In this document: piece after piece, positions 13,795 to 21,642 of the stretch
Position numbering within the stretch: the stretch's first letter is position 1
How the letters are laid out: each line of letters starts with the position of its first letter
The notes under the pieces: generated by a model
Told to the model about the DNA's origin: nothing
The model's input: the letters and a program-made list of their open reading frames with translations, nothing else
Databases searched by the model: none
Assembly (NCBI GenBank): GCA_913041865.1
Contig: CAJWIW010000006.1
Location: 1 to 23,956 of the forward strand
Length of the DNA: 23,956 bases
Reading direction: 5' to 3'
DNA from: an uncultured Gammaproteobacteria bacterium
Lineage (GTDB): Bacteria > Pseudomonadota > Gammaproteobacteria > GCA-002705445 > GCA-002716945
Position numbers and translations under genes: made by a program

Positions 13795-15436
13795 TTGATT
13801 TCCTTTTTGGCCTCATGGAAAATAGTATGAACAAGATAAATAAACTTATATAAAAGAAAAATGGCTCAAGTATGCTTAGTGAATAGAGATAATAGTTGAT
13901 TGAAGAAATTAAAACCGAAATTAAAATAAGAAATGATTTATAATTCCTCTGAGAGTTTTCGTAGAGTGTATTCTCTATATCTTCTAACTTATCAATATTT
14001 TTTTCTAGTGACAATTTGTCACTATCAATAATATTACTGAGTCTTTTCATAATTTGAGGTAGATCAGGCAAAATGTCTAATAAATCATACGAGTTTTTTT
14101 GCAACCTTTTCAAAATAGAAGATAAACCTTTTTGTTTTCTCATCCACTTTTCCAAAATCGGTTTGGATGTTTTCCATAAGTCTAATTCGGGAGAAAACTC
14201 TCTGCCTAACCCTTCAGTATAAAGTAAAGTTTTCTGCATCAGGACAAGCTGGGGTTGAACTTCGAGTTTAAATCTTCTTGCAGTATCAAATAGACCTAAA
14301 ATAATCTCACTCAATGATACATCTTTTATGGGTTTATCAAGCATTGATTCACAGTTATCTCTTATAGCTGATTCTAATAAAGATACGTTCGTATCTCTTG
14401 GTACCCATTCACACTCTACATGAAGTCTAGCAACTTTTTCATAATCACGATTAAAAAAAGCAACGAAATTCTCCGCAAGATATTTTTTATCAAATGCGCT
14501 TAGTGAGCCCATTATCCCAAAATCAACAAGAACAAACTGCACACGACCTTGTTTTTTTTGGATGAAAATATTGCCTGGATGCATGTCAGCATGGAAAAAA
14601 TTATGTTCAAATACCTGAATAAAAAACAGTTCGACAGCACTCGTTGCTAACTCATTAAAATCAATACCTTCTAAAATCAATTTTTTTCTATCATTAATTG
14701 GCGTTGCAAAGGTTCTCTCCATAACCAATACATTCTTTGTGACATATTCCCAAAAGATTGAAGGAATGTAGACTAACTTAGATTCATGAAAGTTTTCTTT
14801 AATTTTTTTTGCATTCAGTGATTCTTTCATTAAATTTGTCTCATCGTAAACTAGGATCTCATAATCATTCACTACCTCTATTAAGTGCATTCTCTTAAAT
14901 TCTTCAGACAATGATGTTAAATATCTTGCTATTATTTTCATTAACCTAATATCTTTCTCTATATCTTTTTTAATCCGTGGCCTAACAACTTTTACTATAA
15001 CCTCTGACCCATCCTTTAGCTGAGCAGAGTGTACTTGGGCTATAGAAGCTGATGCTAATGGTTCGTCATCAAATTTAGAAAAGATATCTCGTATGTCCTT
15101 TTTCAACTCTTTTTCAATAATCTTCTTTGATTCGTCGCTAGAAAAAGGTCTAACACGATCTTGAAGTTTTGCTAGCTCCTCGGCAATCTCAACAGACAAC
15201 AAGTCTTTTCTAGTTGATATAACTTGACCTAACTTAACAAATATTGGACCTAGTTCCTCAAACATCAGTCTTATTTTTTTAGGCCCCTCTATGACAGGTT
15301 TTACTCTAAACCAATTCCAAGGTAAGAAATAAAAATATCCTTTATTCTGGACAAAATTCGAATCAACAAGCATTTTATCGACATCATATTTGATGAAGAG
15401 ACGAATTATTTGGACTATACGGAAAAAGTTACTCAT
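13784..15436 (-). CDS. ubiB: Ubiquinone biosynthesis ATPase/kinase-like protein UbiB
   Basis: This 550-residue member of the ABC1/ADCK/UbiB family has the invariant KLGQ motif (68-71), the alanine-rich loop ASASIAQVH (from 128), Lys149 (VIVKV) and the catalytic segment HADMHPGNIF. Within that segment are His282, Asp284 and Asn289, and Asp305 follows in LVDFGIMG. The KxGQ motif and Ala-rich loop distinguish it from true protein kinases. Two C-terminal hydrophobic helices (about residues 500-540) anchor it in the inner membrane. UbiB is needed for aerobic ubiquinone synthesis, probably helping extract membrane-bound precursors. It lies two bases after ubiJ and overlaps uvrD by 11 bases, in the conserved ubiE-ubiJ-ubiB order. 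Confidence 0.96.
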   Translation of the reverse strand: MSNFFRIVQIIRLFIKYDVDKMLVDSNFVQNKGYFYFLPWNWFRVKPVIEGPKKIRLMFEELGPIFVKLGQVISTRKDLLSVEIAEELAKLQDRVRPFSSDESKKIIEKELKKDIRDIFSKFDDEPLASASIAQVHSAQLKDGSEVIVKVVRPRIKKDIEKDIRLMKIIARYLTSLSEEFKRMHLIEVVNDYEILVYDETNLMKESLNAKKIKENFHESKLVYIPSIFWEYVTKNVLVMERTFATPINDRKKLILEGIDFNELATSAVELFFIQVFEHNFFHADMHPGNIFIQKKQGRVQFVLVDFGIMGSLSAFDKKYLAENFVAFFNRDYEKVARLHVECEWVPRDTNVSLLESAIRDNCESMLDKPIKDVSLSEIILGLFDTARRFKLEVQPQLVLMQKTLLYTEGLGREFSPELDLWKTSKPILEKWMRKQKGLSSILKRLQKNSYDLLDILPDLPQIMKRLSNIIDSDKLSLEKNIDKLEDIENTLYENSQRNYKSFLILISVLISSINYYLYSLSILEPFFFYISLFILFILFSMRPKRKSNVE

Positions 15437-15438
15437 AA

Positions 15439-16014
15439 TTATTTAATTTTTTTCATAAGTTTTTCTGTTCGACTTTTAACCTCATCTACCTCATCAAGGA
15501 ATTTCTCAATTTCTTTTTTAGATGGTAGAACTTCCAGATCATGAATTAAGTAATCTTTTATATCTTTTTGTTTATCTCCAACTAGATCAGATAGTTTTGA
15601 TGTGACATTGGAGAACACAGACTCTATTTTAGCAAAATTCTCCCCTCCGATGTAATTTGCTATTAGTTCTCGTAATTCTGATGACTTAGATAATATCTCG
15701 TTAAATTTATTGGCAGTTTCAATATCACCTGATATATTAATTTTCGACGAATAAGTGTCTGATCCTTTTGATAGTATAAAGAAAAGAAAGTTTATAAAAG
15801 AGGATGAAATCTCAACATCAATATCATCTAATTTTTCTAGTAATACTATCCTATTTTCATCAATCTTAATGCAAACATCCTGCTGTATATCTACGATATT
15901 TATTTTAATTTTTTTGTTATTGATATCTTCTAATAAACCATTAGGCATTGATGAGGTAAATTTTTCACTCAGGAAGAATTTATTTAAATTCCTTATAGTA
16001 AACTCCTTGATCAT
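15439..16014 (-). CDS. ubiJ: Ubiquinone biosynthesis accessory factor UbiJ
   Basis: This 191-residue protein has an SCP2-like lipid-binding region in its N-terminal ~110 residues (short beta strands such as KIKINIVDIQQDVCIKI, and the segment INISGDIETANKF). A charged helical C-terminal region (about 150-191) is probably a coiled coil. Sequence similarity to E. coli UbiJ is weak by eye, so the call rests mainly on the SCP2-like pattern, the length and the position between ubiE and ubiB. In E. coli UbiJ organises the soluble complex that makes late hydrophobic ubiquinone intermediates, together with UbiK, whose gene is also in this window. The start overlaps the ubiE stop by four bases (ATGA). 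Confidence 0.88.
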   Translation of the reverse strand: MIKEFTIRNLNKFFLSEKFTSSMPNGLLEDINNKKIKINIVDIQQDVCIKIDENRIVLLEKLDDIDVEISSSFINFLFFILSKGSDTYSSKINISGDIETANKFNEILSKSSELRELIANYIGGENFAKIESVFSNVTSKLSDLVGDKQKDIKDYLIHDLEVLPSKKEIEKFLDEVDEVKSRTEKLMKKIK

Positions 16015-16748
16015 ATTTTATAGCCTTTATGTATAGTTACTATATCGCCAGCTAATGTTTCGTGCGTAACATTTTGAAAATTAATTTCTTTCATGAGGTC
16101 AGAGAGTTCCTCTGGTTTCAAATATGTTTTTATAGAGTCTGATAAATATTTATAACTATTCTCATCACCTGCAATATATTTTCCTATCCTGGGTATCACA
16201 AAATCTGTATATTTTTCGTATATTTCTTTAATTATGCTATTTGATGGTGATTTAAAATCCATGATTACTATTTTCCCGCCAACTTTAAGCGATGTATATA
16301 TATTCTTGAGTGATTTTTTTTGATTAGTGAAATTTCTAAAACCGAAAGCAATAGTAGCACATGTGAAGCTGTTATCCTTTACAAAAGATTCAATCGGCTG
16401 AGTTATAAAATTGATATTTTCTAGAATACCAGAGTCTATAAATCGGTCCTTAGCAAGGTCTAACATCTTTTTATTTGGATCAAGACATGTAAGGTGAATA
16501 CCTTTATTTACTCTAGCAAAATGAAGCGCTATATCACCAGTCCCCGAAGCAATATCTAGCAAAACATCAGAATTGGTTAATTTAACTACCTGGTAAAACC
16601 TTTGTTTCCATAATCTGTGAGAACCAAGAGACATCAAATCATTCATTAAATCATAATTAGCTGCCACTGAACTAAAGACATCTTGTACTCTATGTGTCTT
16701 TTCCTCACTGTCTATTAATTCTAAGCCAAATTTTGATTTTTTATGCAT
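16011..16748 (-). CDS. ubiE: Demethylubiquinone/demethylmenaquinone C-methyltransferase UbiE
   Basis: This 245-residue class I S-adenosylmethionine methyltransferase has the UbiE/COQ5 N-terminal signature FSSVAANYDLMNDLMSLG. The SAM motif I is DIASGTGD (65-72), the acidic turn TCLDPNKKML follows, and the second family signature is AFGFRNFTNQKKSL. It methylates C-2 of the benzoquinol ring in ubiquinone synthesis. Its ATG overlaps the last base of the spoT stop (TAATG), and its stop overlaps the ubiJ start (ATGA), so expression is tightly coupled to both. The length matches E. coli UbiE (251 residues). Confidence 0.97.
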   Translation of the reverse strand: MHKKSKFGLELIDSEEKTHRVQDVFSSVAANYDLMNDLMSLGSHRLWKQRFYQVVKLTNSDVLLDIASGTGDIALHFARVNKGIHLTCLDPNKKMLDLAKDRFIDSGILENINFITQPIESFVKDNSFTCATIAFGFRNFTNQKKSLKNIYTSLKVGGKIVIMDFKSPSNSIIKEIYEKYTDFVIPRIGKYIAGDENSYKYLSDSIKTYLKPEELSDLMKEINFQNVTHETLAGDIVTIHKGYKI

Positions 16749-18901
16749 TAACCTTTTTTCCTCTCAACACGTAAAACATTTTCCTTCTTCTTTAGGTTTT
16801 TAATTAATTTGTCCAGTGCTTTGATTCCCGAAACAGTAATTACAAATATCATTATGTTATGACCCGTCTGCTTCGAGTCATCATAGCGAACACTCACTAT
16901 ATCAGACTCATACTGAGAGATTTCAGAGGATATTGAGGCTAACACACCTCTCTGATTTTCAACTTCCACTTTTATACAAGCATTAAATTGATCCTCTATA
17001 TTTTCATCCCATGATAGATCTATTTTTTCGTCAGTAGCTTTTTTATCTTTTCTAATACTTTTACAATCATGTTTATGCACAACGATTCCTTTTTCCTGAC
17101 TGATATGACCTAATATGTTATCGCCAGGTATAGGATAGCAACACTTCGCAAAGGATAGAACGAGACCTTCGGTACCTTTAATATTTACCTCGCTTGATTT
17201 TTTTGTTTTTGGTAAATTCTCACTTGGTGCAACTCTTATGGAAACTAATTTTGCGATTCTATTACCTAATCCTATTTCACAAAATAATTCTTCTATGTTT
17301 TTACATTTATACTCTCCCAAGACCATGTTAAGTGTCTTTTTGGGTATTTCTTTAATTTCTAGATTGAATGACTTTAATGAGTTTTTAAGGAGCTTTTCAC
17401 CAAGAATTATTGCATCTTTCTTCTTAATTAGCTTAAGTGATGCTCTGATTGAGTGACGAGCTTTTTCTGTAACAGCAAAATTTAACCAACTTGGATCGGG
17501 TCTTATGCTTTTTTTAGTGATAATCTCAACTCGTTGTCCACTTTTCAATGTTGTGTTAACAGATACTATTTTATCGTCGAGTTTAGCTGAAAAATAATTA
17601 TTTCCAACATCAGTGTGTATAGCATATGCGTAATCAATGATTGTTGATTTCTTAGGCAATTCAAGGATTTTGCCTTTAGGCGTAAAAACATAAACTTTGC
17701 CAGGATGTAGGTCGGCTTTAATGCTTTTTAGATATTCTTGTGGATTACCAGAATCCCTCTGTATTGTTAGTAAATTTGTAATCCATTGTTGCTCTTGAGT
17801 GTAGTTTTTAACTATTGGTTTATCTTTTGATTTATAAAACCAGTGTGATGCGATACCTGTTTGTGCCATGATATCCATTTCTTTTGTTCTGACTTGTATC
17901 TCAATTGGGAGACCGTGGGGTCCTAGTATTGAGGTATGTAAGGATTGATATCCATTTGATTTAGGTATTGCAATATAGTCTTTGAATCGGCCAGGAATTG
18001 GTGTGTATGAATTATGTACAATTCCTAGCGATCTATAGCAACTATCCACATCAGAACAAATAATCCGTACGCCAAAAACATCGTGAATATCACTAAAGCT
18101 TAACTCTTTTTGTTTCATTTTTTTATAAATCCCATAGAGATGTTTTTCACGAGCAATGACATCTGTTTTTATTTCCTCATTATCAAGTTTTTTTAAAATG
18201 ACTTTTCTTATTTTCTCCATTAGTTCATTACGGTTACCTCTTGAACGAATTAACGCATTTTTCAAGATCGAGTACCTAAGTGGGTACATAGCCTTAAATG
18301 ATAAGTTCTCAAGCTCTTTATTGAGAGAGTGTATGCCAAGACGTAGAGCAATTGGTGCAAAAATTTCCAGGGTCTCTCTCGCTTTTTTTCTTCTCTTGCT
18401 TGGAGCTAAAGCTGAAATTGTATCTAGGTTATTTTTTCTATCTGCCAGCTTAATGAGAATAACACGAATATCTTGACTCATAGCAAGTAACATTTTACGT
18501 AAGTTCGCCGCATCTGCCTCTTCGTTTGTAGTGAAATTGATTTTATCTAGTTTACTGACACCATCAACTAATTCAGAAACTTTGTTACCAAAATTCTTTG
18601 CGAGATAACCTTTGTCGAAAGACGTGTCCTCAATAACATCATGCAATATTGCTGCCATAATAGCTTCATGATCAAGATGAAGGTCGGCTAAAAGAGAAGC
18701 TGCAGACAAAGGATGGAGAATATAATCTTCGCCATCTTTTCGCAATTGTCCAAAATGTGCCTCCGACGCTAGCAGATATGCTTTTTCTATCTTTTTAATT
18801 TGATAAGTGTTCAGATATTTCGCAAGTTTTTTCTTAAAATCTTGAAAATTCTTCACATATTTACTTGACGGTTCAAAAATCTCTCTTTTTCTATTATCCA
18901 T
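16748..18901 (-). CDS. spoT: Bifunctional (p)ppGpp synthetase/hydrolase
   Basis: This 717-residue RelA/SpoT protein has an intact HD hydrolase domain: His63, the HDVIED motif (His87, Asp88, Glu91, Asp92) and Asp154 in LADRKNNL. The synthetase domain contains GRFKDYIAIPKSNGYQSLH and EIQVRT. The RFKD form (residues 305-308) is the RxKD motif of bifunctional enzymes, unlike the ExDD of RelA. A TGS domain follows (from about 392, KVYVFTPKGKILELP), and a C-terminal ACT domain lies in the last ~75 residues. It adjusts (p)ppGpp to nutrient stress. The gene is 47 bases downstream of rpoZ; a TATAAT on the minus strand (18931-18926) may be an internal promoter, though without a clear -35. No strong ribosome binding site is visible. 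Confidence 0.97.
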   Translation of the reverse strand: MDNRKREIFEPSSKYVKNFQDFKKKLAKYLNTYQIKKIEKAYLLASEAHFGQLRKDGEDYILHPLSAASLLADLHLDHEAIMAAILHDVIEDTSFDKGYLAKNFGNKVSELVDGVSKLDKINFTTNEEADAANLRKMLLAMSQDIRVILIKLADRKNNLDTISALAPSKRRKKARETLEIFAPIALRLGIHSLNKELENLSFKAMYPLRYSILKNALIRSRGNRNELMEKIRKVILKKLDNEEIKTDVIAREKHLYGIYKKMKQKELSFSDIHDVFGVRIICSDVDSCYRSLGIVHNSYTPIPGRFKDYIAIPKSNGYQSLHTSILGPHGLPIEIQVRTKEMDIMAQTGIASHWFYKSKDKPIVKNYTQEQQWITNLLTIQRDSGNPQEYLKSIKADLHPGKVYVFTPKGKILELPKKSTIIDYAYAIHTDVGNNYFSAKLDDKIVSVNTTLKSGQRVEIITKKSIRPDPSWLNFAVTEKARHSIRASLKLIKKKDAIILGEKLLKNSLKSFNLEIKEIPKKTLNMVLGEYKCKNIEELFCEIGLGNRIAKLVSIRVAPSENLPKTKKSSEVNIKGTEGLVLSFAKCCYPIPGDNILGHISQEKGIVVHKHDCKSIRKDKKATDEKIDLSWDENIEDQFNACIKVEVENQRGVLASISSEISQYESDIVSVRYDDSKQTGHNIMIFVITVSGIKALDKLIKNLKKKENVLRVERKKG

Positions 18902-18948
18902 AACTAAAGTTTAATAGCTGAAAAGATTATATGATAGTGATTTAGGAT

Positions 18949-19446
18949 TTATTTTTCTGGAGAATCTGTGCCAATATCTTCAGGAATATCTGGTTGAATA
19001 GATTCTTCAGTAATAGCTGGAGATTCAGATGTTATTGCTGCAGATTCTTTTGTCACAGATTGTTCAGTTTCTCCCTCTAGCATTGTTGTGCCATCATTTG
19101 CATCGGGTTGTGTCTCAGAGGAGTCCAAAAGTGTACTTTCAGTAATATTGCCATCTATTTGATCCGAATTATTGATTTGCTGGCTGAGTTCTTCGACAAT
19201 TTCTTGCTCATTTATTCCAGTGAAAAGTTTTGAATCAGCTATTTGTTTGTTGCTTATTTCAAAATAATCAAGACCAACTTTTTTCTCTGCAATTTCTCTA
19301 AGCGCAAGAACACTGGGCTTATTTTTACTCTCAATTGATGATGCAGCACCTGAAGCAAGATCTTTAGCTCTTTTACTTGCCAGTGTGCAGATGTCAAAAG
19401 TGTTATCTATCTCTCTAATGCAATCTTCTATCGTTACTCTTGCCAT
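18949..19446 (-). CDS. rpoZ: RNA polymerase omega subunit with long acidic C-terminal extension
   Basis: The first ~70 residues are a standard omega subunit: MARVTIEDCIREIDNTFDIC, then LASKRAKDLASG and SVLALREIAEKKVG. Omega helps assemble RNA polymerase, and its N-terminal MAR residues contribute to ppGpp site 1 in E. coli; they are kept here. The total length of 165 residues is much greater than E. coli omega (91). The extra region from about residue 75 is rich in Glu, Asp, Ser, Thr and Ile, with only two lysines after residue 90, and contains a small repeat (ESAAITSESPAITEES). It looks disordered. The position between gmk and spoT is the conserved one. A good promoter is visible upstream (19472-19499). 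Confidence 0.94.
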   Translation of the reverse strand: MARVTIEDCIREIDNTFDICTLASKRAKDLASGAASSIESKNKPSVLALREIAEKKVGLDYFEISNKQIADSKLFTGINEQEIVEELSQQINNSDQIDGNITESTLLDSSETQPDANDGTTMLEGETEQSVTKESAAITSESPAITEESIQPDIPEDIGTDSPEK

Positions 19447-19471
19447 ATTTTACTCACTTAAATAGATGGTT

Positions 19472-19499
19472 ATTGTAGCAGAATAAACCGCATTGACAA
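19472..19499 (-). promoter_or_regulatory. Sigma70-type promoter for rpoZ-spoT-ubiE-ubiJ-ubiB-uvrD-dctP
   Basis: On the minus strand, TTGTCA (19499 to 19494) and TACAAT (19477 to 19472) are separated by 16 bases; each matches the consensus at five of six positions. The predicted start is near 19465, giving a leader of about 19 bases before rpoZ. It lies in the 57-base gap after gmk. This is the best promoter visible for the seven genes that follow, which have small gaps or overlaps. Confidence 0.65.
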
Positions 19500-19503
19500 T
19501 AGG

Positions 19504-20133
19504 TTAATTGTAAATCTTAGTTAGACGTGTAAGCCATGTTTTCACACCACAAGAGTTTATTTTAGTACTGAGTATGATTTTAAGTAATTCGCTAGATGCT
19601 CTGGTAAAATCGTCATTAACTACAACATAATCAGCAAATTTTGCATATAGTAACTCGTGGATTGATGACTTCATTCTATTCTTAATTACTTCGTCTGTAT
19701 CTTGACCTCTAATACCAAGCCTCTCTCTTAACGATTCTACACTCGGAGGTACTATGTAAATAGAAATTGCTGATGGAAAGATCTGTTTTATGCTCATCAT
19801 TCCTTTATAATCGATTTCTAAGATGACGTCTTTACCTTCTCTCAGAAGTTCAGAAGTCTCTATTATACCAGTACCATAATAATTACCATATACCTTTTGA
19901 TATTCTAGGAATTCGTTATTAAGCATTTTTTGTTCGAAGAGTTTTTGATTAATAAAATAGTAGTCTTTGTTATTTGTTTCAGAATCCCTTTTTTTTCTTG
20001 TGGTAAATGATATAGAAGACGCAATAAAATCGCAACGGTCGGCAATTGAGCGAACCAAACTCGTTTTACCAGCTCCAGAGGGTGCACTAATAATGAAAAG
20101 ATTGCTATTTTTCGCTAAATTAAGATTATCCAT
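19504..20133 (-). CDS. gmk: Guanylate kinase
   Basis: This 209-residue P-loop kinase converts GMP to GDP with ATP. Visible features are the Walker A loop APSGAGKT (17-24), the GMP-binding SFTTRKKRDSE with KDYYFI, VYGNYYGT, and EIDYKGMMSIK. The LID region is RLGIRGQDTDEVIKNRM. The enzyme feeds GTP and (p)ppGpp synthesis, consistent with its position before rpoZ and spoT. The ATG at 20133 lacks a clear ribosome binding site, and a TATAAT on the minus strand (20153 to 20148) lies about 15 bases away, so the leader may be very short. It is divergent from the membrane-protein gene at 20186. Confidence 0.96.
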   Translation of the reverse strand: MDNLNLAKNSNLFIISAPSGAGKTSLVRSIADRCDFIASSISFTTRKKRDSETNNKDYYFINQKLFEQKMLNNEFLEYQKVYGNYYGTGIIETSELLREGKDVILEIDYKGMMSIKQIFPSAISIYIVPPSVESLRERLGIRGQDTDEVIKNRMKSSIHELLYAKFADYVVVNDDFTRASSELLKIILSTKINSCGVKTWLTRLTKIYN

Positions 20134-20136
20134 CGC

Positions 20137-20155
20137 TATAATTTTGAATTATAAT
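20137..20155. promoter_or_regulatory. Symmetric promoter region between gmk and the membrane-protein gene
   Basis: TATAATTTTGAATTATA (20137-20153) is a perfect palindrome with 7-base arms, and ATTATAAT (20148-20155) reads as TATAAT on both strands. The plus-strand -10 (20150-20155) is about 31 bases before the ATG at 20186, and the minus-strand one is about 15 bases before gmk. No strong -35 boxes were found, so the divergent-promoter reading is tentative. Confidence 0.45.
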
Positions 20156-20185
20156 ACAAAAGGACATCCTAGAGGAGATTTAAAT

Positions 20186-20833
20186 ATGGGAGATACTTGG
20201 AAATCGATTACACATGAAGGCGTGACAGCTTTTGTGAATGCGTCTTCAGCAACAGTTTTGCTATGGATAGCTATCGAGAGTAGCTTAGCTAGTTACTTAG
20301 GAGTCTCAGTGTTGTATCCGGTCATAGCATCAATCATTATTGGAGCTTACCTTCTGTACAAAAAAAATGGTTACGATGCAATTGAAAAAAGATCATCTAT
20401 TCAAGCGGTGGTCTCTACTACGATATTGTGGTTCTCAACTGCTGGTTATATGAACTTCTTACCAGAGTTTCTGATCAGTGTTGGTATATTTGAAAACTTA
20501 GCATACTCTCTCTTTGTAGGAACGATAATATTCGTCCTGTTTCTGACCGTTTTCCATGGGTTGCACGGAAAATACTTTACAACTCTAATGCTAGAGCATA
20601 TGCCATGGGTTATCAATCCAGACAAATTCCTACTCTTTTTTTGGTTTTGGATTAATCTTATTGTTGCAGGGGTACTCAATATATTCGAAGTAAATATGTG
20701 GTGGTACTTTGTTAATCTATTTTTCTATGCATTATTCCCATCACTGTTTTTCGGCACACGTGTTCAAGAAGTACATGGGTCTCACATCAAAGATAAAGAT
20801 GATTACTTTGATGATGATAGTGGATTTAAATAA
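20186..20833 (+). CDS. Multi-pass membrane protein of unknown function, possibly distantly YciB/IspZ-like
   Basis: This 215-residue protein has five or six hydrophobic helices (about residues 20-38, 40-58, 72-90, 102-126, 146-168 and 171-190) and an acidic, soluble tail ending DDYFDDDSGFK. The start is the ATG at 20186, because an AGGAG ribosome binding site (20173-20177) lies eight bases upstream; the open frame extends further upstream but overlaps gmk. I do not recognise the family with confidence. The order of segments is faintly like the septation protein YciB/IspZ: a KK/RS loop after helix two, then a late helix ending GVLNIFEVNMWWYFVNLF, compared with an aliphatic helix followed by ALN and a Trp-Val stretch. 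That is a guess from pattern only. It ends directly against the convergent LETM1-like gene, with no spacer. Confidence 0.75.
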   Translation: MGDTWKSITHEGVTAFVNASSATVLLWIAIESSLASYLGVSVLYPVIASIIIGAYLLYKKNGYDAIEKRSSIQAVVSTTILWFSTAGYMNFLPEFLISVGIFENLAYSLFVGTIIFVLFLTVFHGLHGKYFTTLMLEHMPWVINPDKFLLFFWFWINLIVAGVLNIFEVNMWWYFVNLFFYALFPSLFFGTRVQEVHGSHIKDKDDYFDDDSGFK

Positions 20834-21175
20834 TTAATCATCAAAAGTCTTTTTCGGTAGAATATCTACACCAAAATATTTGCCTACTTTAACCAAGAAT
20901 GCTATCGCAAGTACTCCTCCAGGTAGTGCAAATATACCTAAAGCACCAAGGCCCTTTAAAACATCTCTTAATTGCTCATTAGCTTTCTCCAGGTCCTCTT
21001 TGCTTATTTTCTCACCGGCAATATACTGATAGTAAATATCCAGCATTTGTGAAGATTCTTTAGATTCAGTTTTAAGAACTTCTTTTAGTTCGAGCAGAGA
21101 TTTTTTGATTTTCTCTTTCTCGGATTCATACTTTTCTGCGAGTTTACCAAATACTTTATTATCGTTAATATTCAT
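20834..21175 (-). CDS. Small LETM1-like protein
   Basis: This 113-residue protein has a charged, probably coiled-coil N-terminal half (about residues 8-45). A hydrophobic segment follows, GLGALGIFALPGGVLAIAFL, then VKVGKYFGVDILPKKTF. The pattern of a helix, L-P-G-G, an aliphatic run and a closing LP-x-x-F resembles the core of the LETM1 ribosome-binding-like domain seen in small bacterial proteins. The match is by eye only. LETM1 in mitochondria is linked to ion exchange and ribosome binding; no function can be given here. The ATG has an AGGA site nine bases upstream. The gene ends directly against the convergent membrane-protein gene and is divergent from apaG. Confidence 0.75.
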   Translation of the reverse strand: MNINDNKVFGKLAEKYESEKEKIKKSLLELKEVLKTESKESSQMLDIYYQYIAGEKISKEDLEKANEQLRDVLKGLGALGIFALPGGVLAIAFLVKVGKYFGVDILPKKTFDD

Positions 21176-21190
21176 TATAAGATTCCTGTT

Positions 21191-21220
21191 TTGAAAACTA
21201 CCATCTAACTATGTTATGAT
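21191..21220 (+). promoter_or_regulatory. Extended -10 promoter for apaG, within a palindrome
   Basis: TTGAAA (21191-21196) is followed after 18 bases by TATGAT (21215-21220), with a TGT extension just before it (TGTTATGAT). The start would be near 21227, about 41 bases before the GTG of apaG. The -10 lies in the perfect palindrome ATGTTATGATAACAT (21211-21225). The same dyad offers TATCAT on the minus strand, with a TTGACT box 15 bases further upstream, for the divergent LETM1-like gene. Confidence 0.6.
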
Positions 21221-21267
21221 AACATCTTAATGGAATAGTCAATACCAACAATTGTCAGAGGAATTCA

Positions 21268-21642
21268 GTGTCGAAGAGCAACATTAAAATAACTGTAAAT
21301 ACATCATACCTTCAGCAAGAATCAGATCCAGATAATAATAAATTCTATTTTCTGTACACTGTCTCGATATCTAATCAAGGCTCAGAGGGCGCTAAACTGC
21401 TTAGTCGTCACTGGGTGATTGAAGACGCCAATGGCAAAATACAAAATGTGAAAGGTGAGGGTGTTGTGGGAGACCAACCATATATAAATCCTGGTGACGA
21501 ATATCAATATACAAGTGGTACGTTACTGGAAACTTCATTCGGAACTATGAAAGGCAGCTATCAAATGTTGAGTGATTCGGATAGTTATTTTGACGCAGAG
21601 ATTCCTGAGTTTGTTTTATCAATCCCTAGAGTAATCCATTAG
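21268..21642 (+). CDS. apaG: ApaG family protein (Co2+/Mg2+ efflux-associated)
   Basis: This 124-residue single-domain protein matches the ApaG fold. It starts MSKSNIKITVNTSYL, has a beta-sandwich pattern with FYFLYTVSISNQGSEGAKLLSRHWVIEDANG, then GEGVVGDQPYINPGDEYQYTSG and GTMKGSYQM. These are typical ApaG stretches and the length matches (E. coli 125). The biochemical role is unclear; mutants in Salmonella affect cobalt resistance. The start codon is GTG with AGGA (21259-21262) a few bases upstream. In E. coli apaG belongs to an rsmA-apaG-apaH cluster, but here it stands alone. Its last 17 bases overlap the convergent folA gene. Confidence 0.93.
   Translation: MSKSNIKITVNTSYLQQESDPDNNKFYFLYTVSISNQGSEGAKLLSRHWVIEDANGKIQNVKGEGVVGDQPYINPGDEYQYTSGTLLETSFGTMKGSYQMLSDSDSYFDAEIPEFVLSIPRVIH

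Noticed and set aside
19967..20185. Upstream extension of the membrane-protein frame to 288 residues.
   Set aside because: The extension lies antisense to gmk; the ATG at 20186 has a clear AGGAG site, so the shorter 215-residue form is chosen.
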